64,000 nucleotides of DNA from Ephydatia muelleri (Eukaryota > Porifera > Demospongiae > Spongillida > Spongillidae), in contig JABACO010000009.1 in NCBI GenBank assembly GCA_013339895.1, positions 5,858,891-5,922,890 on the forward strand. The letters are read 5' to 3'. Positions 14,633 through 25,400 of the stretch are shown piece after piece (the stretch's first letter is position 1; each line of letters begins with the position of its first letter). The notes beneath the pieces are model-generated. The model was not told where the DNA came from and ran no database searches. It worked only from the letters and a program-made list of their open reading frames with translations. A program made the position numbers and the translations under genes.

Positions 14633-15862
14633 AAGCATCTCTTTACACATTCCACAAACACAGGACTTTGCACACACATCACAGCACAAACACATTTTGT
14701 CAAAATCAGTATGGGTGTAGTTGTCCATGTATCCAAAAAGAATGTCACGCCTGCACTTATTGCTGTTCGTGACATACAGTTTGATGTCATCATCAACTTG
14801 GTGATATGTTCTTGATTTCAGCAATGTGGCCATTGATATAGCTCCGTCCCTTCCTGCTCTTCCTGTCTCTTGTATATAACTGCAGACATCATCAGGTATC
14901 CCTACATGAATTATCTGCCTAACATTCTGGCAATCAATGCCCATCCCAAAAGCCATTGTGGCAATGACAACTCGAAGATTGCTCTCACTTTAATATAAGG
15001 ATTTGAGATTTGTGATTATTTTCAGTTATGATGGTGAACATGTCACAGAGCTGGAATTCTGGGATGTCTGGTGCATCCTGGGGGTTGAGTAAAGCTGGCC
15101 CCAGGCAATATTTTAAGAAAAGATAAATGTCAGCACACATTGAAAATGATGTGCAATAAATAATTGTCTTAGGGAATGCAACTCTCTCAAACCTAAGTCT
15201 GTCAGCAATTTTTTTAAAGGTATCTGGTACTGTCTTGAAAGACCCACTATGTTAGGCTTCGATGGGGTCTGTTTGAGGGTATATGGGTTTTGTAGCCCTA
15301 TCATTTGCGTCACTGCTATGCGATCACTAGAAGTAGCTGTTGCTGTAAGTGCCATAACATGTACGGATGATGGGATCAAGCTGCGTACTTCACCAACCCT
15401 TGCTAACACATGCCTGAAGGTTGTTCCCCTAATAAAATTTGTAACATGGCATGACAATGGCAACATTATATGGCTATAATACATACCATTTCTTAACACA
15501 GTGTGCCTCATCAATGACAAACGCTTTCAGCCTCTCAGAATACAAATCTCCTGTAAGCATATTCCTCCATCTCTTACTGCCTATGAGCATCTCTGGTGTG
15601 AAAAACACTGACTGGAAATTTCCCTGTGAGACTTCATCAAGAACTGACTTGTCAGTAACCTCATCAGAGACATAGGTTGTTTTTAGGCTTTTAATGGAAT
15701 AGGTAGAAACCTGTTTTAAAATGTAAACAATGATTAAATGTTTTATAAATAAAGCATCCATTTCCTGATCTTACCTGGTCTTTCATGATGGCCACTAGAG
15801 GGGAAACTACAATGACAATGGAATAGCCCCGCTCTTTCTTCTGACATTTATCAAACGCCACT
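14633..15862 (-). pseudogene. RecQ-like helicase, broken minus-strand copy
   Basis: Exon pieces in order: 15862-15775 (KKERGYSIVIVVSPLVAIMK, motif Ia); 15710-15487 (ending VIDEAHCVKKW, the RecQ DEAH box); and from 15429 (TTFRHVLARVGEVRSLIP, then MALTATATSSDR, motif III). After a frame break near 15190 follows PKTIIYCTSFSMCADIYLF (motif IV). After another break near 15000 comes IATMAFGMGID, then SYIQETGRAGRDG (motifs V-VI), and a Cys-rich stretch recalling the RecQ zinc-binding region. The N-terminal Walker A exon is missing: the sequence switches at about 15862 to a CACTA-like fragment. The 3' end is cut at about 14633, where it meets the plus-strand copy. Helicase core motifs are clear; the gene is dead. 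Confidence 0.85.
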
Positions 15863-16196
15863 TTAAACAAACTTTAGATGATGTGTAAGGTGCGGTGAAA
15901 GTGTGAAAAAATTTCTTTAGTTGGTGTAAACTTTTTGGCAATTTATTTGATGAGGGGCACAGCACTTGCAGCAGATTTAACAACTCTTCAATACCTTTGT
16001 ATGGCAGCTTAGCTGTTATTGCATACTTCATTATGCAAAGATAAGCACCGCAAACTGTTATTGTTGAACCATTATAGAGTGGCTGAAATGAAGACCCTGG
16101 AATACTTTCCATATTCACTGTACTGCTCATTGGTTCTTCATCTTGTTCGCTTGAAGTCACAAAAAAGTTAATTATTTTGTGGTTCAGTTCAAGCAA
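15863..16196 (-). pseudogene. CACTA/EnSpm-like transposase, N-terminal fragment
   Basis: The minus-strand frame contains SEQDEEPMSS, then LYNGSTITVCGAYLCIMKYA, and further CPSSNKLPKSLHQLKKFF. This pattern (L.NG..lT...s......fa...kL...a...LL.Ll...CP..N.lp.sl...KK.F) is the N-terminal region of animal CACTA-like transposases that carry a DUF4218-type C-terminus. The frame runs on into the RecQ fragment at 15862, which is a chimeric join rather than a natural fusion. The rest of the transposase is on the opposite strand immediately to the right. Confidence 0.65.
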
Positions 16197-16199
16197 TCA

Positions 16200-17251
16200 C
16201 AAATGTCCTTTTTATTTGGGCAATAAGACCTCAGTAATAGATGCAGTGCTTATAAAGCAGCGTGTACCTCATGAAATAAGCCGTTGCCCCAGAAGTATTT
16301 TACATAGAAATTATTGGAAAGCATCTGAGTTAAGGAATTGGCTTCTTTTTTTATTCTCTTCCTCTTCTTCAAGGATATCTTCCACCTCTTTATTTGCACC
16401 ACTATGCTCTTTTCGTATGTGCCGTGCACATTCTTCTTCAAGAGAAGATAACGTCTGCTCAAATTGATGCAGCTGAATTAATGTTAAATGAGTTTTATGA
16501 AATGGTACCAGACTTGTATGGCGATGCAATCTGTACTTATAATATGCATCAGCTTTACCATGTTGCAAATTATGTTAGATTGCTGGGACCATTGTGGACT
16601 CATTCTGCATTTTGCACAGAAAGTAAAAACAGTTTATTGAAGCATATGTACCATGGAAAGGGGAACATATTGGAGCAGCTGATTTTTAACATTGACATCA
16701 CACAGACACTGCAATTATTACATTCATCTTTGACACAGCATGAAAGTATGACAGTGATGAATTACTTGAGCATGCACTTTCTACCCTGTCACTCACATGC
16801 TTACATATGTGTTGGAGAGCATGCATATCTCTGTGCACCTGGGTCTTCAAGTCCTACAACAGGCGAAGAAAGAAATCTATTGAATTGTGGTGATACTATA
16901 ATAAAGTACACAAAGTATCTAACGAATAATGTTCTCTACTGCTCTAAGATTAATTCAGAAAAGAGGAAGCGCAACAGCTCAGTTTGCGTATACATCAGTG
17001 ATGAAGATAAACTTGTATTTGGTTGCATTCAGTTCTTCATCAACATGCCTTCACCCAAAGCAGTTGTACAATCTTTTTTAGTGTGCTCCTCATGGTACAG
17101 TGATGCAGGCCCATGTTGTAGAGAAAATCTAAAAGCTTACAAGGAACTAAACCTATTTACATTTACAGCACTTGACATATTTATCAAAGTCCAACATTGT
17201 GCCACTTCCAGATTAGTTTGTATTTGTCTTGATAAAAGCAATCTTAGTTAA
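16200..17251 (+). pseudogene. CACTA/EnSpm-like transposase, C-terminal (DUF4218-type) part
   Basis: The plus strand reads PHEISRCPRSI, then YWKASELRNWLLF. A one-base T insertion in a T-run near 16350 shifts the frame, after which GYLPPLYLHHYALFVCAVHI follows. The next motifs are LYGDAICTYNMHQLYHVANY, VRLLGPLWTHSAF and LLKHMYHGKGNILEQLIFNI, the typical 'N.H.l.H...yVr..GPLW..S.F.....N......HG' signature. The frame stays open to a stop at 17251, for about 285 codons. Together with the inverted N-terminal fragment this shows an internally rearranged, inactive copy. No TIRs or target duplication were identified. Confidence 0.7.
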
Positions 17252-17499
17252 AGGCCATGACAATAAATCAGACAGCCCAATAAATATGATCATAACTAAT
17301 TATGTGACCACTTTCTTGTGTGTATATAATTGCTTTTATTTTTCTTACACTTGAATAGATAGCAGGTAGATTTCTTTTTATTCTTATGGTGTATGTTTGT
17401 TGTAAGTGCATCTGTAATAAAAATCGATTAAAAAGTTAAATTGAGGAACAATGAGTGTTATGCTATCGCGCGAGAAATGATGTTTAGCTTCATTAATAC

Positions 17500-17740
17500 T
17501 TTTCGTTTGTCAATAGAGCATATCTTAGCAAGTCTTGATAAGACTTAATAAGTCCTGTCAAGACCTTACGAAATCTTGACAGGACTTGCTAAGACATGGT
17601 AAGTCTTGGCAAACCGTCGCAAGATTTTTTTGTAGGGTAAGAAGTCGATAGCATGTACCGTTCGGAAGTTACAGCGATTTAAGCGTAAGGCATTTATATA
17701 ACAAATTTCTTTTCGCTGAAACGATCCCATATTATGTTTA
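17500..17740. repeat. aagtcttg-rich hairpin and fragment of the foldback repeat family
   Basis: At 17520-17620 the phrase caagtcttga/gtcaagacct recurs in both orientations. At 17640-17735 gaagttacagcgatttaagcg...cgctgaaacgatcccat matches one end of the foldback family seen at 6.6, 12.9, 31.6, 34.8, 45.0 and 53.9 kb. Confidence 0.65.
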
Positions 17741-17749
17741 TAGCGCCGT

Positions 17750-18820
17750 TTGCAAAATTCAGATAATTTCAGGGACGACGATATCACTAAATCAATTGAA
17801 TGCCTTTTGCAATTATTACAATAGGGCGGTATGGTGAAAGATTGGATTAGACGAGACCAGCATTCGGCGGTTCGACCGTACCGGTATATCTAAGGATGGT
17901 TGAATAGCTAAATCTAGGATGAGATTGAAGGCTATACATGTATATTCTATGTTGACTTTTCACACATATTTTGGTCCAGTCACAGTGCATGAGATGTCAC
18001 AAGTTCTTCCTTTTGTTTCAATTGCACTAGCACCTGCATGCTCATCAGTTAATTGGTGTGGTTGGACGATCTGCATGTGTACACATGCTATGACTTATGT
18101 TACATTGTGTAGTATTCAGAGTGGCTCAAAATTAATAGCTACAATCTCGTGCTGTAAGGAGAGTCCTAGTGCCATTTTGGAAAAACTATTTAAGCATACT
18201 GTACCTGCTTATGCTGGTGGCTTTTGTCAACACATTTAATATGTATCCACTTAACTTAAAGGTGTCCATTTACATGCAATGATAGATGAATGGACAGATC
18301 AACTAAGCTACATAGCTAGACAATACCAACCATATTACTCGTTTCCTAACATCTAGTACAAAAGAAACCAATAACAGGCTCAATACTGTGTGGTGATATC
18401 AATGTATCCAACCACAACATCACATTTTATTAGCTGAATCAGAACACAATGAAATGATTTAAGTGCCTCTTACTGCTTCTATTATCAGGGTTATGCATTT
18501 GACCATACGTTATGTATGAAGTACAATAAATGCTATCATTTTTCACTGTAATCTATTTATGCATCATTGAACTATTCAGGCCAAGGCGGGCTGCAGGATA
18601 CTGAAGCACAAATATAACCACTGGTGTCGTAATGTGGTGAGGCATAAGTCCCATGCCATCACACAAAAACAGTGTATCAGGGACTCAACCTTCAGAGATA
18701 ATCAATCACACATGTGTATACATGATGCATATATATCTACACATAAGAGTTAGCTGAACAGCTGTCTATTAATGATGCTATTGTCTAATATAACTAATCA
18801 CACTGCAAGAATATTAGTAC
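17750..18820. other. intergenic, no recognised gene
   Basis: One plus-strand frame (17919-18239, 106 codons) has no recognisable domain and no splice or regulatory context. The stretch lies downstream of the plexin-like gene and presumably holds its 3' UTR and polyadenylation site. No plexin RasGAP-type coding sequence is visible on the minus strand here. Confidence 0.5.
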
Positions 18821-18824
18821 TGTC

Positions 18825-19463
18825 TTATATGGCTGCTGAGTCTTCTGATGTGGTAGCATTCATATTTTTCTTCACTTCAACTGAGCCAAGTTGGGACATC
18901 AGAACATTGATCTGATAGCTTTTAGCAGAATTCTTTTTGCACATTACAATAATGATTACAACCAAAACCAAGATAAGTATGAAACCAATCCCGCCTCCTG
19001 CCACACCTCCAGCCACTGAGGTCAGAGGGAATGGTGGCACAATTTGGGCTTGATTGACGATAGTAGGCGTTGGGGTGAGAGTTTGGCTCACTGATGCCAC
19101 CAGATTGATGGTACCAGACATGGAGGTGAGAGTTTGGCTCACTGATGCCACCAGATTGATGGTACCAGGCATTGGGGTGAGAGTTTGGCTCACTGATGCC
19201 ACCAGATTGATGGTACCAGGCATGGAGGTGAGAGTTTGGCTCACTGATGCCACCAGATTGATGGTACCAGGCATTGGGGTGAGAGTTTGGCTCACTGATG
19301 CCACCAGATTGATGGTACCAGACATGGAGGTGAGAGTTTGGCTCACTGATGCCACCAGATTGATGGTACCAGACATGGAGGTGAGAGTTTGGCTCACTGA
19401 TGCCACCAGATTGACGGTACCAGGCATTGGGGTGAGAGTGTGGCTCATACCAGGCGTGGAGGC
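18825..19463 (-). CDS. plexin-like gene: last exon with repeat stalk, TM helix and short tail
   Basis: After acceptor ttcag|GCC the frame starts ASTPGMSHTLTPMPG and runs through seven near-identical 17-residue units of the type SVSQTLTSMPGTINLVA (51 bp each, about 19100-19450). It then reads VNQAQIVPPFPLTSVAGG and a TM helix within GFILILVLVVIIIVM. The cytosolic part is CKKNSAKSYQINVLMSQLGS plus about 20 residues ending EDSAAI at the stop (18825-18827). The Ser/Thr-rich units suggest an O-glycosylated stalk. The membrane-proximal tail faintly recalls the plexin juxtamembrane helix but stops before any GAP domain. Confidence 0.75.
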   Translation of the reverse strand, partial: ASTPGMSHTLTPMPGTVNLVASVSQTLTSMSGTINLVASVSQTLTSMSGTINLVASVSQTLTPMPGTINLVASVSQTLTSMPGTINLVASVSQTLTPMPGTINLVASVSQTLTSMSGTINLVASVSQTLTPTPTIVNQAQIVPPFPLTSVAGGVAGGGIGFILILVLVVIIIVMCKKNSAKSYQINVLMSQLGSVEVKKNMNATTSEDSAAI

Positions 19464-22400
19464 CTGAATGTAACATAAATTTATACAAGAACTGTACTGA
19501 TGCTAATTAACACTGATGTTTCCTGCTTACTGTGAGGATATATGTTATATTGCCAACTTCGTAGACTAGATATCGGCCTACTGTTACTAGTACCTGAGGA
19601 GTGCACAAAGACATACATGAGTGAATGCTAATAGGCTCAGGCCTACAGGTCCTGCAGTTTTGAATTCAAATAGTTTCGATTACATACCATGGTGTTGTAT
19701 GAAATACTAGAAGACAATTCAATGTTCGTGAGGTCAGGAGGAGTGCAGCTGAGTGCCTTGTCATTTAACAAAATACACATTCAATCAGAACAGAATATAA
19801 ATATATGATACGTGGCTTATAACCATGGCACTCACTGAAGTAGTAACAAGGTTTGGGTTTATTGCACATGGCTCTCCATCAACAGACACCATGATCTCAG
19901 GAAGTTCCACATTCAAGATATTAATCCCCTTGTGGCTCTCCTTGCAGTGATGTTCCACATGTTGAAACAATCATTTTTATTTTTGCATCATTCCAACCTG
20001 TTGCAATAGGGCATAGAAAAACAGAATACAAAACAAAACAAATGCACTAACAATCTCAACTTATACCCATTCCCATTACAATAATCATATGTCCATTTTG
20101 GCATGCTGTACAGAGTGCATGAATGTGTTTCTTCTCTAGATTTTCACAACCTTGTTTTTGTTGTGTGCATGTGACACAGTATTTGGCTGCAAGATTGGCT
20201 TTCTTTCTACCATTGACTGAGCAATCAGAGCAGGCTTTTTTTGGGTTGGTGTCTTTCCAAAACTCCATCTGCCTATTTAGATCTGTAAGTCCTTTGATCT
20301 CATGAACAGCAGCTTGGGAGTACACAATGCCAGGTAACCCTTCCATTGTTCTGCTTATCCTGCCATCAAAAGTGTTGTCCAGAAGCAACCCAATCACTTC
20401 CAAAACAAAATCACCAAATCTCTCTTTGTATAGTGGGTTATCCTTGGACCCAAAATAAAGTTGAGCGAAATATGCATCAGTCACACACATTCCAAGAATA
20501 GTGCAAAAGAAACGCATTGTCCATCTGGTTGTGTCAATGGACCTTTCAGTGGCCAAGTAGCCCTGGCGAAAACGATTGTGGTAGTCCACTCGATCAACCA
20601 TGGAGAAGTACTCCGCTGTTGTAGCATCGCGAGGGATCTTCTTGAAATATATGTGGCTCGATGACTCTTCGTTATTCCAGCACTTCTTCTCATGTGGCTC
20701 TCCTTGCAGTGATGTTCCACATGTTGAAACAATCATTTTTATTTTTGCATCATTCCAACCTGTTGCAAAAATTTCTGTCCCATTACTTTCTGCCCGTAGA
20801 AAAATTGAATCACCACGATGTTCAAATGGGTATTCTTCAATGTACTTCTTTGGGAACTGAGAATGTGCAGTTTTCACGAGTCCCATGAAATGAAGGCCAT
20901 TTTCTTGGTGCATGCGCACACATGTATTGACAGATGCAAATGCACTGTCACCATATACTGTTCTTCCTGTTCCTTTCCATGGCTCTGTGAGCCTTTGTGT
21001 CACAGCAGTGCCTGCATTGTTTCCAATAGCAAACTTTTTTCTGGGTGCATATTTAGAGTCAACAGGCTCAATCCTCATCATAACATTAGTTTCACAGCAG
21101 CAGATTGCTTTGATCTCAACACCAACAGATTCAGGTTTGCGAACTATCTTAGTGATATGAGCAGCACCATCACCAAATCGGTCATCTTTGCCTCTCCACT
21201 TGCTCATGCATTCATCCACACAAAGACCTGATCCTGGTCTGATTGCAGCCAATCGAGCGTCATTGAAACCATCCACAAGCAACTGTACTGATGCAAAACT
21301 TTGTATGCTTTTTTGCTTTCCCTTGACTACAACGGATCTGGTGTATGACACACTGCTATTATATTCCGGGTCTTCATCAATTGGCAAAAAAGCCATTGCA
21401 GAAAAGATTCGATTGAATCGATCTATCCGCATGTCCTTTCCAAAATCAGGGTACGTGAAGGCACGGACAGAGCCATTTTGCCAACACTCCTGCCGTGACA
21501 GATTGGGGTATAGTGTTTTCCTCAACAGAAGACCAACAAATTTGAAGAACTCATATTTGCCTGCCAGTTTTTTTTGCCTTGTTCTCTCAAGTCTTTGGTT
21601 TGTGAACTCAATTATTTCAGAAATGATCTGTGGTTTTAGGAAAAATAGCAAAAAGTAGTTCAAGGCCCCATGGTGAAGATCACTCAGATTGTCATCCCAG
21701 GTAATTTTAGGTTTCTCCTTCCAACCATTTGCAACTCTAACGTCCATAGGATGTAAGTAGTGTTTCCATTGTAAATCACCAACAGTTACGTGTGCTATTT
21801 TTTGCTGCATTTTCCTCTTCCCTCTAGTTATTTTCTGTTGCTGTTTTCTATTCACTCCTCCCGCAACAATGCCATCTACAGCACCATCATCACAATCATC
21901 ACCACCATCATCACGATCATTATCACCATCCTCATCACTACTATCATCAATGCCACCATCATCATGATCATCATCATCACCACTCTCACCATGATCATCA
22001 TCCACACTCCCATCATCATCACCACCGCCATCACCATCATCATCATCATCATTTATGTCATTCTCATTCATTGTAGTGTCATCTTCTTCACTTTCAGTTT
22101 CAACTTCACTTTCATCCATGGACTCACCGTCTTTGCTTTTGCTTACCTCTTCATCATTATTGAGGTCAACCTTATTTGAACTGTTCTCATTCTCATCCAT
22201 ATCTTCTAGGTTGGCATCATCATCACTGAATTCAGATGGCGCTGACTCAGGAGTTACATTCATCCTCGACTCAAGCTTTCGCTTCCCCTTTACAGTAACT
22301 AGGTTTTCATCTAAGCTAAGAATGCGAGTTGAAACCGGGATTGGCTGCTTGAGCAAATGGAACTTGACTAATCGCGCTCGCTTGTTAGCAACTTTGGAGA

Positions 22401-25400
22401 GCACCTTTCCTTGCAATGTAGCCTTTTTCCAGGATTTACCTAAAAGTGCATTCCCTTGTTGCGCACTTAGTATCTTCTCAGCCAGCACGAACACCTTTGC
22501 GCCATTGTCCACCATTGTAATTGTATGGTCTGGGTACGTGCGGTCACGTGCAATTACAAATGGTGTTTCTTCTTTGACTACGGCAACTGTTATCGTAACT
22601 GAATTCTGTGAACCTCATACTGACTGATAGGAGCCATAAACTATCACTGTGAGGATCCTCAGCTCTAAACATGTACACACGGGTTAACGTTTATATGCCA
22701 TAGCTGAAATCGTAATACAAACATGTACCTATTTGATGGCTCGTGTACATTGTCAGCAATGAGTTGTCACGCACTTTTATTCGCTCCTGCTATATTGTAC
22801 TGCGAGTATATGAGTTACTAACCCGAAAAACATGGCTAGCGATAGATTTGTAGTCTTGACCCTTAACCCTTCATTGTTCCAAACAATGGAAGATTATAAT
22901 TGCGCTAGTTTGTCACGTTAAAAGGAGTTCAGCGAACAAATGGGATTAGCGCTAGATTAATTTTAGGAATAGTTATGACTCCTGAAAGACCGTCATTTTA
23001 AATTGCCGTGTACGGTAATGAATTGCCGTGTACGGCAACGTAACAACGCGGAGGTTAACAACAAAAATTATCAGTATTGGGGTGAAGCAATGAGGAGGAG
23101 CATACCAAGATTGTGATGCTTTTGACAGACCCATTGATTTGTATCCGATCAGCAAAATTAATGGAAGTGAAGCTAGGATTTGGGACTACATTGATGGTCA
23201 GGGTATCTCCAACTGGTCCAGGAGCTCCATCCATCACAATGGTATAGTTGACTCCAGGAGTCAGGTGGGATCCACTGAGATATTGAACCAGAGGCAGGGC
23301 ATAGCACTTCAAAGTGGTGAATGTCTGGTTGCAGGGAGATGTCTGAGATGGAAGGGAGGAGATTAGTGGGTTAACCATAGATCTCATTACAATTTATATG
23401 TACCATTCCATTCAATATTAACAGAGCCTTCTGTGTGACATCGAGGTAAGTTCCAGTAAAGGTCAGAATGATGCCACCACTACCAAGGAATTAGTATCAC
23501 CATAATGCTGGTCAGACTAGGACTTACGCTGGTATCGTTCTAACAGGAGACACTGAAATGTAATTTGGGTTATTCATGTATTTAAAGGTGATTGTATTGT
23601 TGATGGTCACTTCATTATCAATGTACACTGTCACCATACTAACACCTGTCACATTTAGTGCAGATGATATGCATGTGATCTGTGTGAGTGACGACCATCT
23701 GTGGAAGTGTATAACAGCATGCAGTCATAGATACATCATGGTGAGTGGAACCTTTAACTCACAATATAGCACACACAGATTCATTCACTAGTACTCTTTT
23801 CACTCCATTACCAACATTCAGAAACATTCCTCCAATTGTAATATTAGTGCCTCCTGACATGGGTCCTGACTTTGGCAAAATTGAAGAGATGGATGGTTTC
23901 ACATATGCATACTGAAAATTAGACTGTACTGTTGCCAACAAGCCAGATCTATTTATAGTGACAATGACAGAGGCAGAGATGATCTGCATTCCTCCTGGGG
24001 TGTATGCTCCAGTCACACAAATAATCTGCTTCCCTGCTATGTAACCAGCTACCTGTATGATACAGGGCACTCCTCCCACAGTCACATTAACAATGTCCCT
24101 AACTGTCACTCCAAGGTTAGTGCCTGTGATGGTCAGTCTAGTTCCTCCTCCAAATGGACCAGATGATGGGGAGACAGAGGTCAACACAGGAGGGGGACAT
24201 TGATTTGACTGTTTAACAAATGTTAGTGGAGAAATGCATGTTTCTGGCTCAACACAGCTGCTTGTGCCAGAACACCATCCACAATCATACCCAGTACCAA
24301 TATTCATAGCCAGGCAAGAGGTACATGCTGTAACAGAGAATGCTGAACAGCTGTACAGCGTCACTGAAGATGAGAGTGGGATGTTTTGAAATAGAATTAA
24401 ACACATGTTCTCACCTTGGATGACTCCAAGAGAATCAATTGGATACATAATTGCACCATTGTTGGTCCAAATAAGACTGAGATTAGCTACCATAGTAGTG
24501 GTTCCAACAGGAAGGGAGATCTGGAGGCAGTAGGCATGCATCTTCGTCATGCAGTTTACACCACCAGACTCTCACCTGAGCAGCTGTATACAGACAATTA
24601 ATGGAGGTACTGCTGGTATAGTTGGTAGGCAGACAGTAGGCCCCATTTGGCAATTTAATACAACATATGTACATGTATCCACTGATCTATAAATAGATGC
24701 AGTATTAATGATTATTAATTGTAGCCTATGCAATATACCTGGGGAGAAAGGGTCTTTGTGTTTAACACGAGAGGTCTATTGACTGTGATAGGAAGTGTGT
24801 AGATACCATTCAATACAAATGGGCACACATCTAAATATGTCTGACCACCAGCTGGGTTCACCTGATGATGAAATAGTTGAACTCAGTTCAATAACTGAAG
24901 GGACAACTCAACTCACAGATATGGAATTATTACAAGATGAGGCTACTGCAGTACATCTCTTCTCCACATTGCACCATACACACACCCCGTCAGTTTGAAG
25001 ACAGCTGCTACAACTAATGCAGCAAAATAATAGTTTACATTTCATGAATCACTGTACCTTGTAGCTGCAGCACAATTGTATGTGGTCAGTGTATTGGTAA
25101 CAAAGGGTGTGTTCAAAAAAGAACTACCAACACCAATATTCACCACTACAAAGACACCATTGGTTGCATGATCATCACACACAGCTTCATGCCCACATAC
25201 CTAGCTTTGGGACATTCTGTACTAGTTCTATATTATTAATGATGTTGGCTATGATGGTCGTCTGGTTGACCTGTAAGCATGGTACTGAGGTGAGCACTCC
25301 ATTGCCAGTGTTTAACAAGCACAGGAAGCTTTCTCCAAACAGTAGGGGAGGAAAACGAGAACTGACAGTCAGAGTTATCTGCAGAGTGTTAAAAACGAGA

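Noticed and set aside
18922-19488. Alternative frames over the 51-bp repeat on both strands (137 and 188 codons)
   Set aside because: The repeat period is a multiple of three, so all frames stay open. Only the frame leading into the TM helix fits the exon structure.
20461-22627. Plus-strand frames opposite the piggyBac gene (up to 190 codons)
   Set aside because: These are antisense shadows of the intact minus-strand transposase, rich in Ser/Ile from the acidic-tract repeats.
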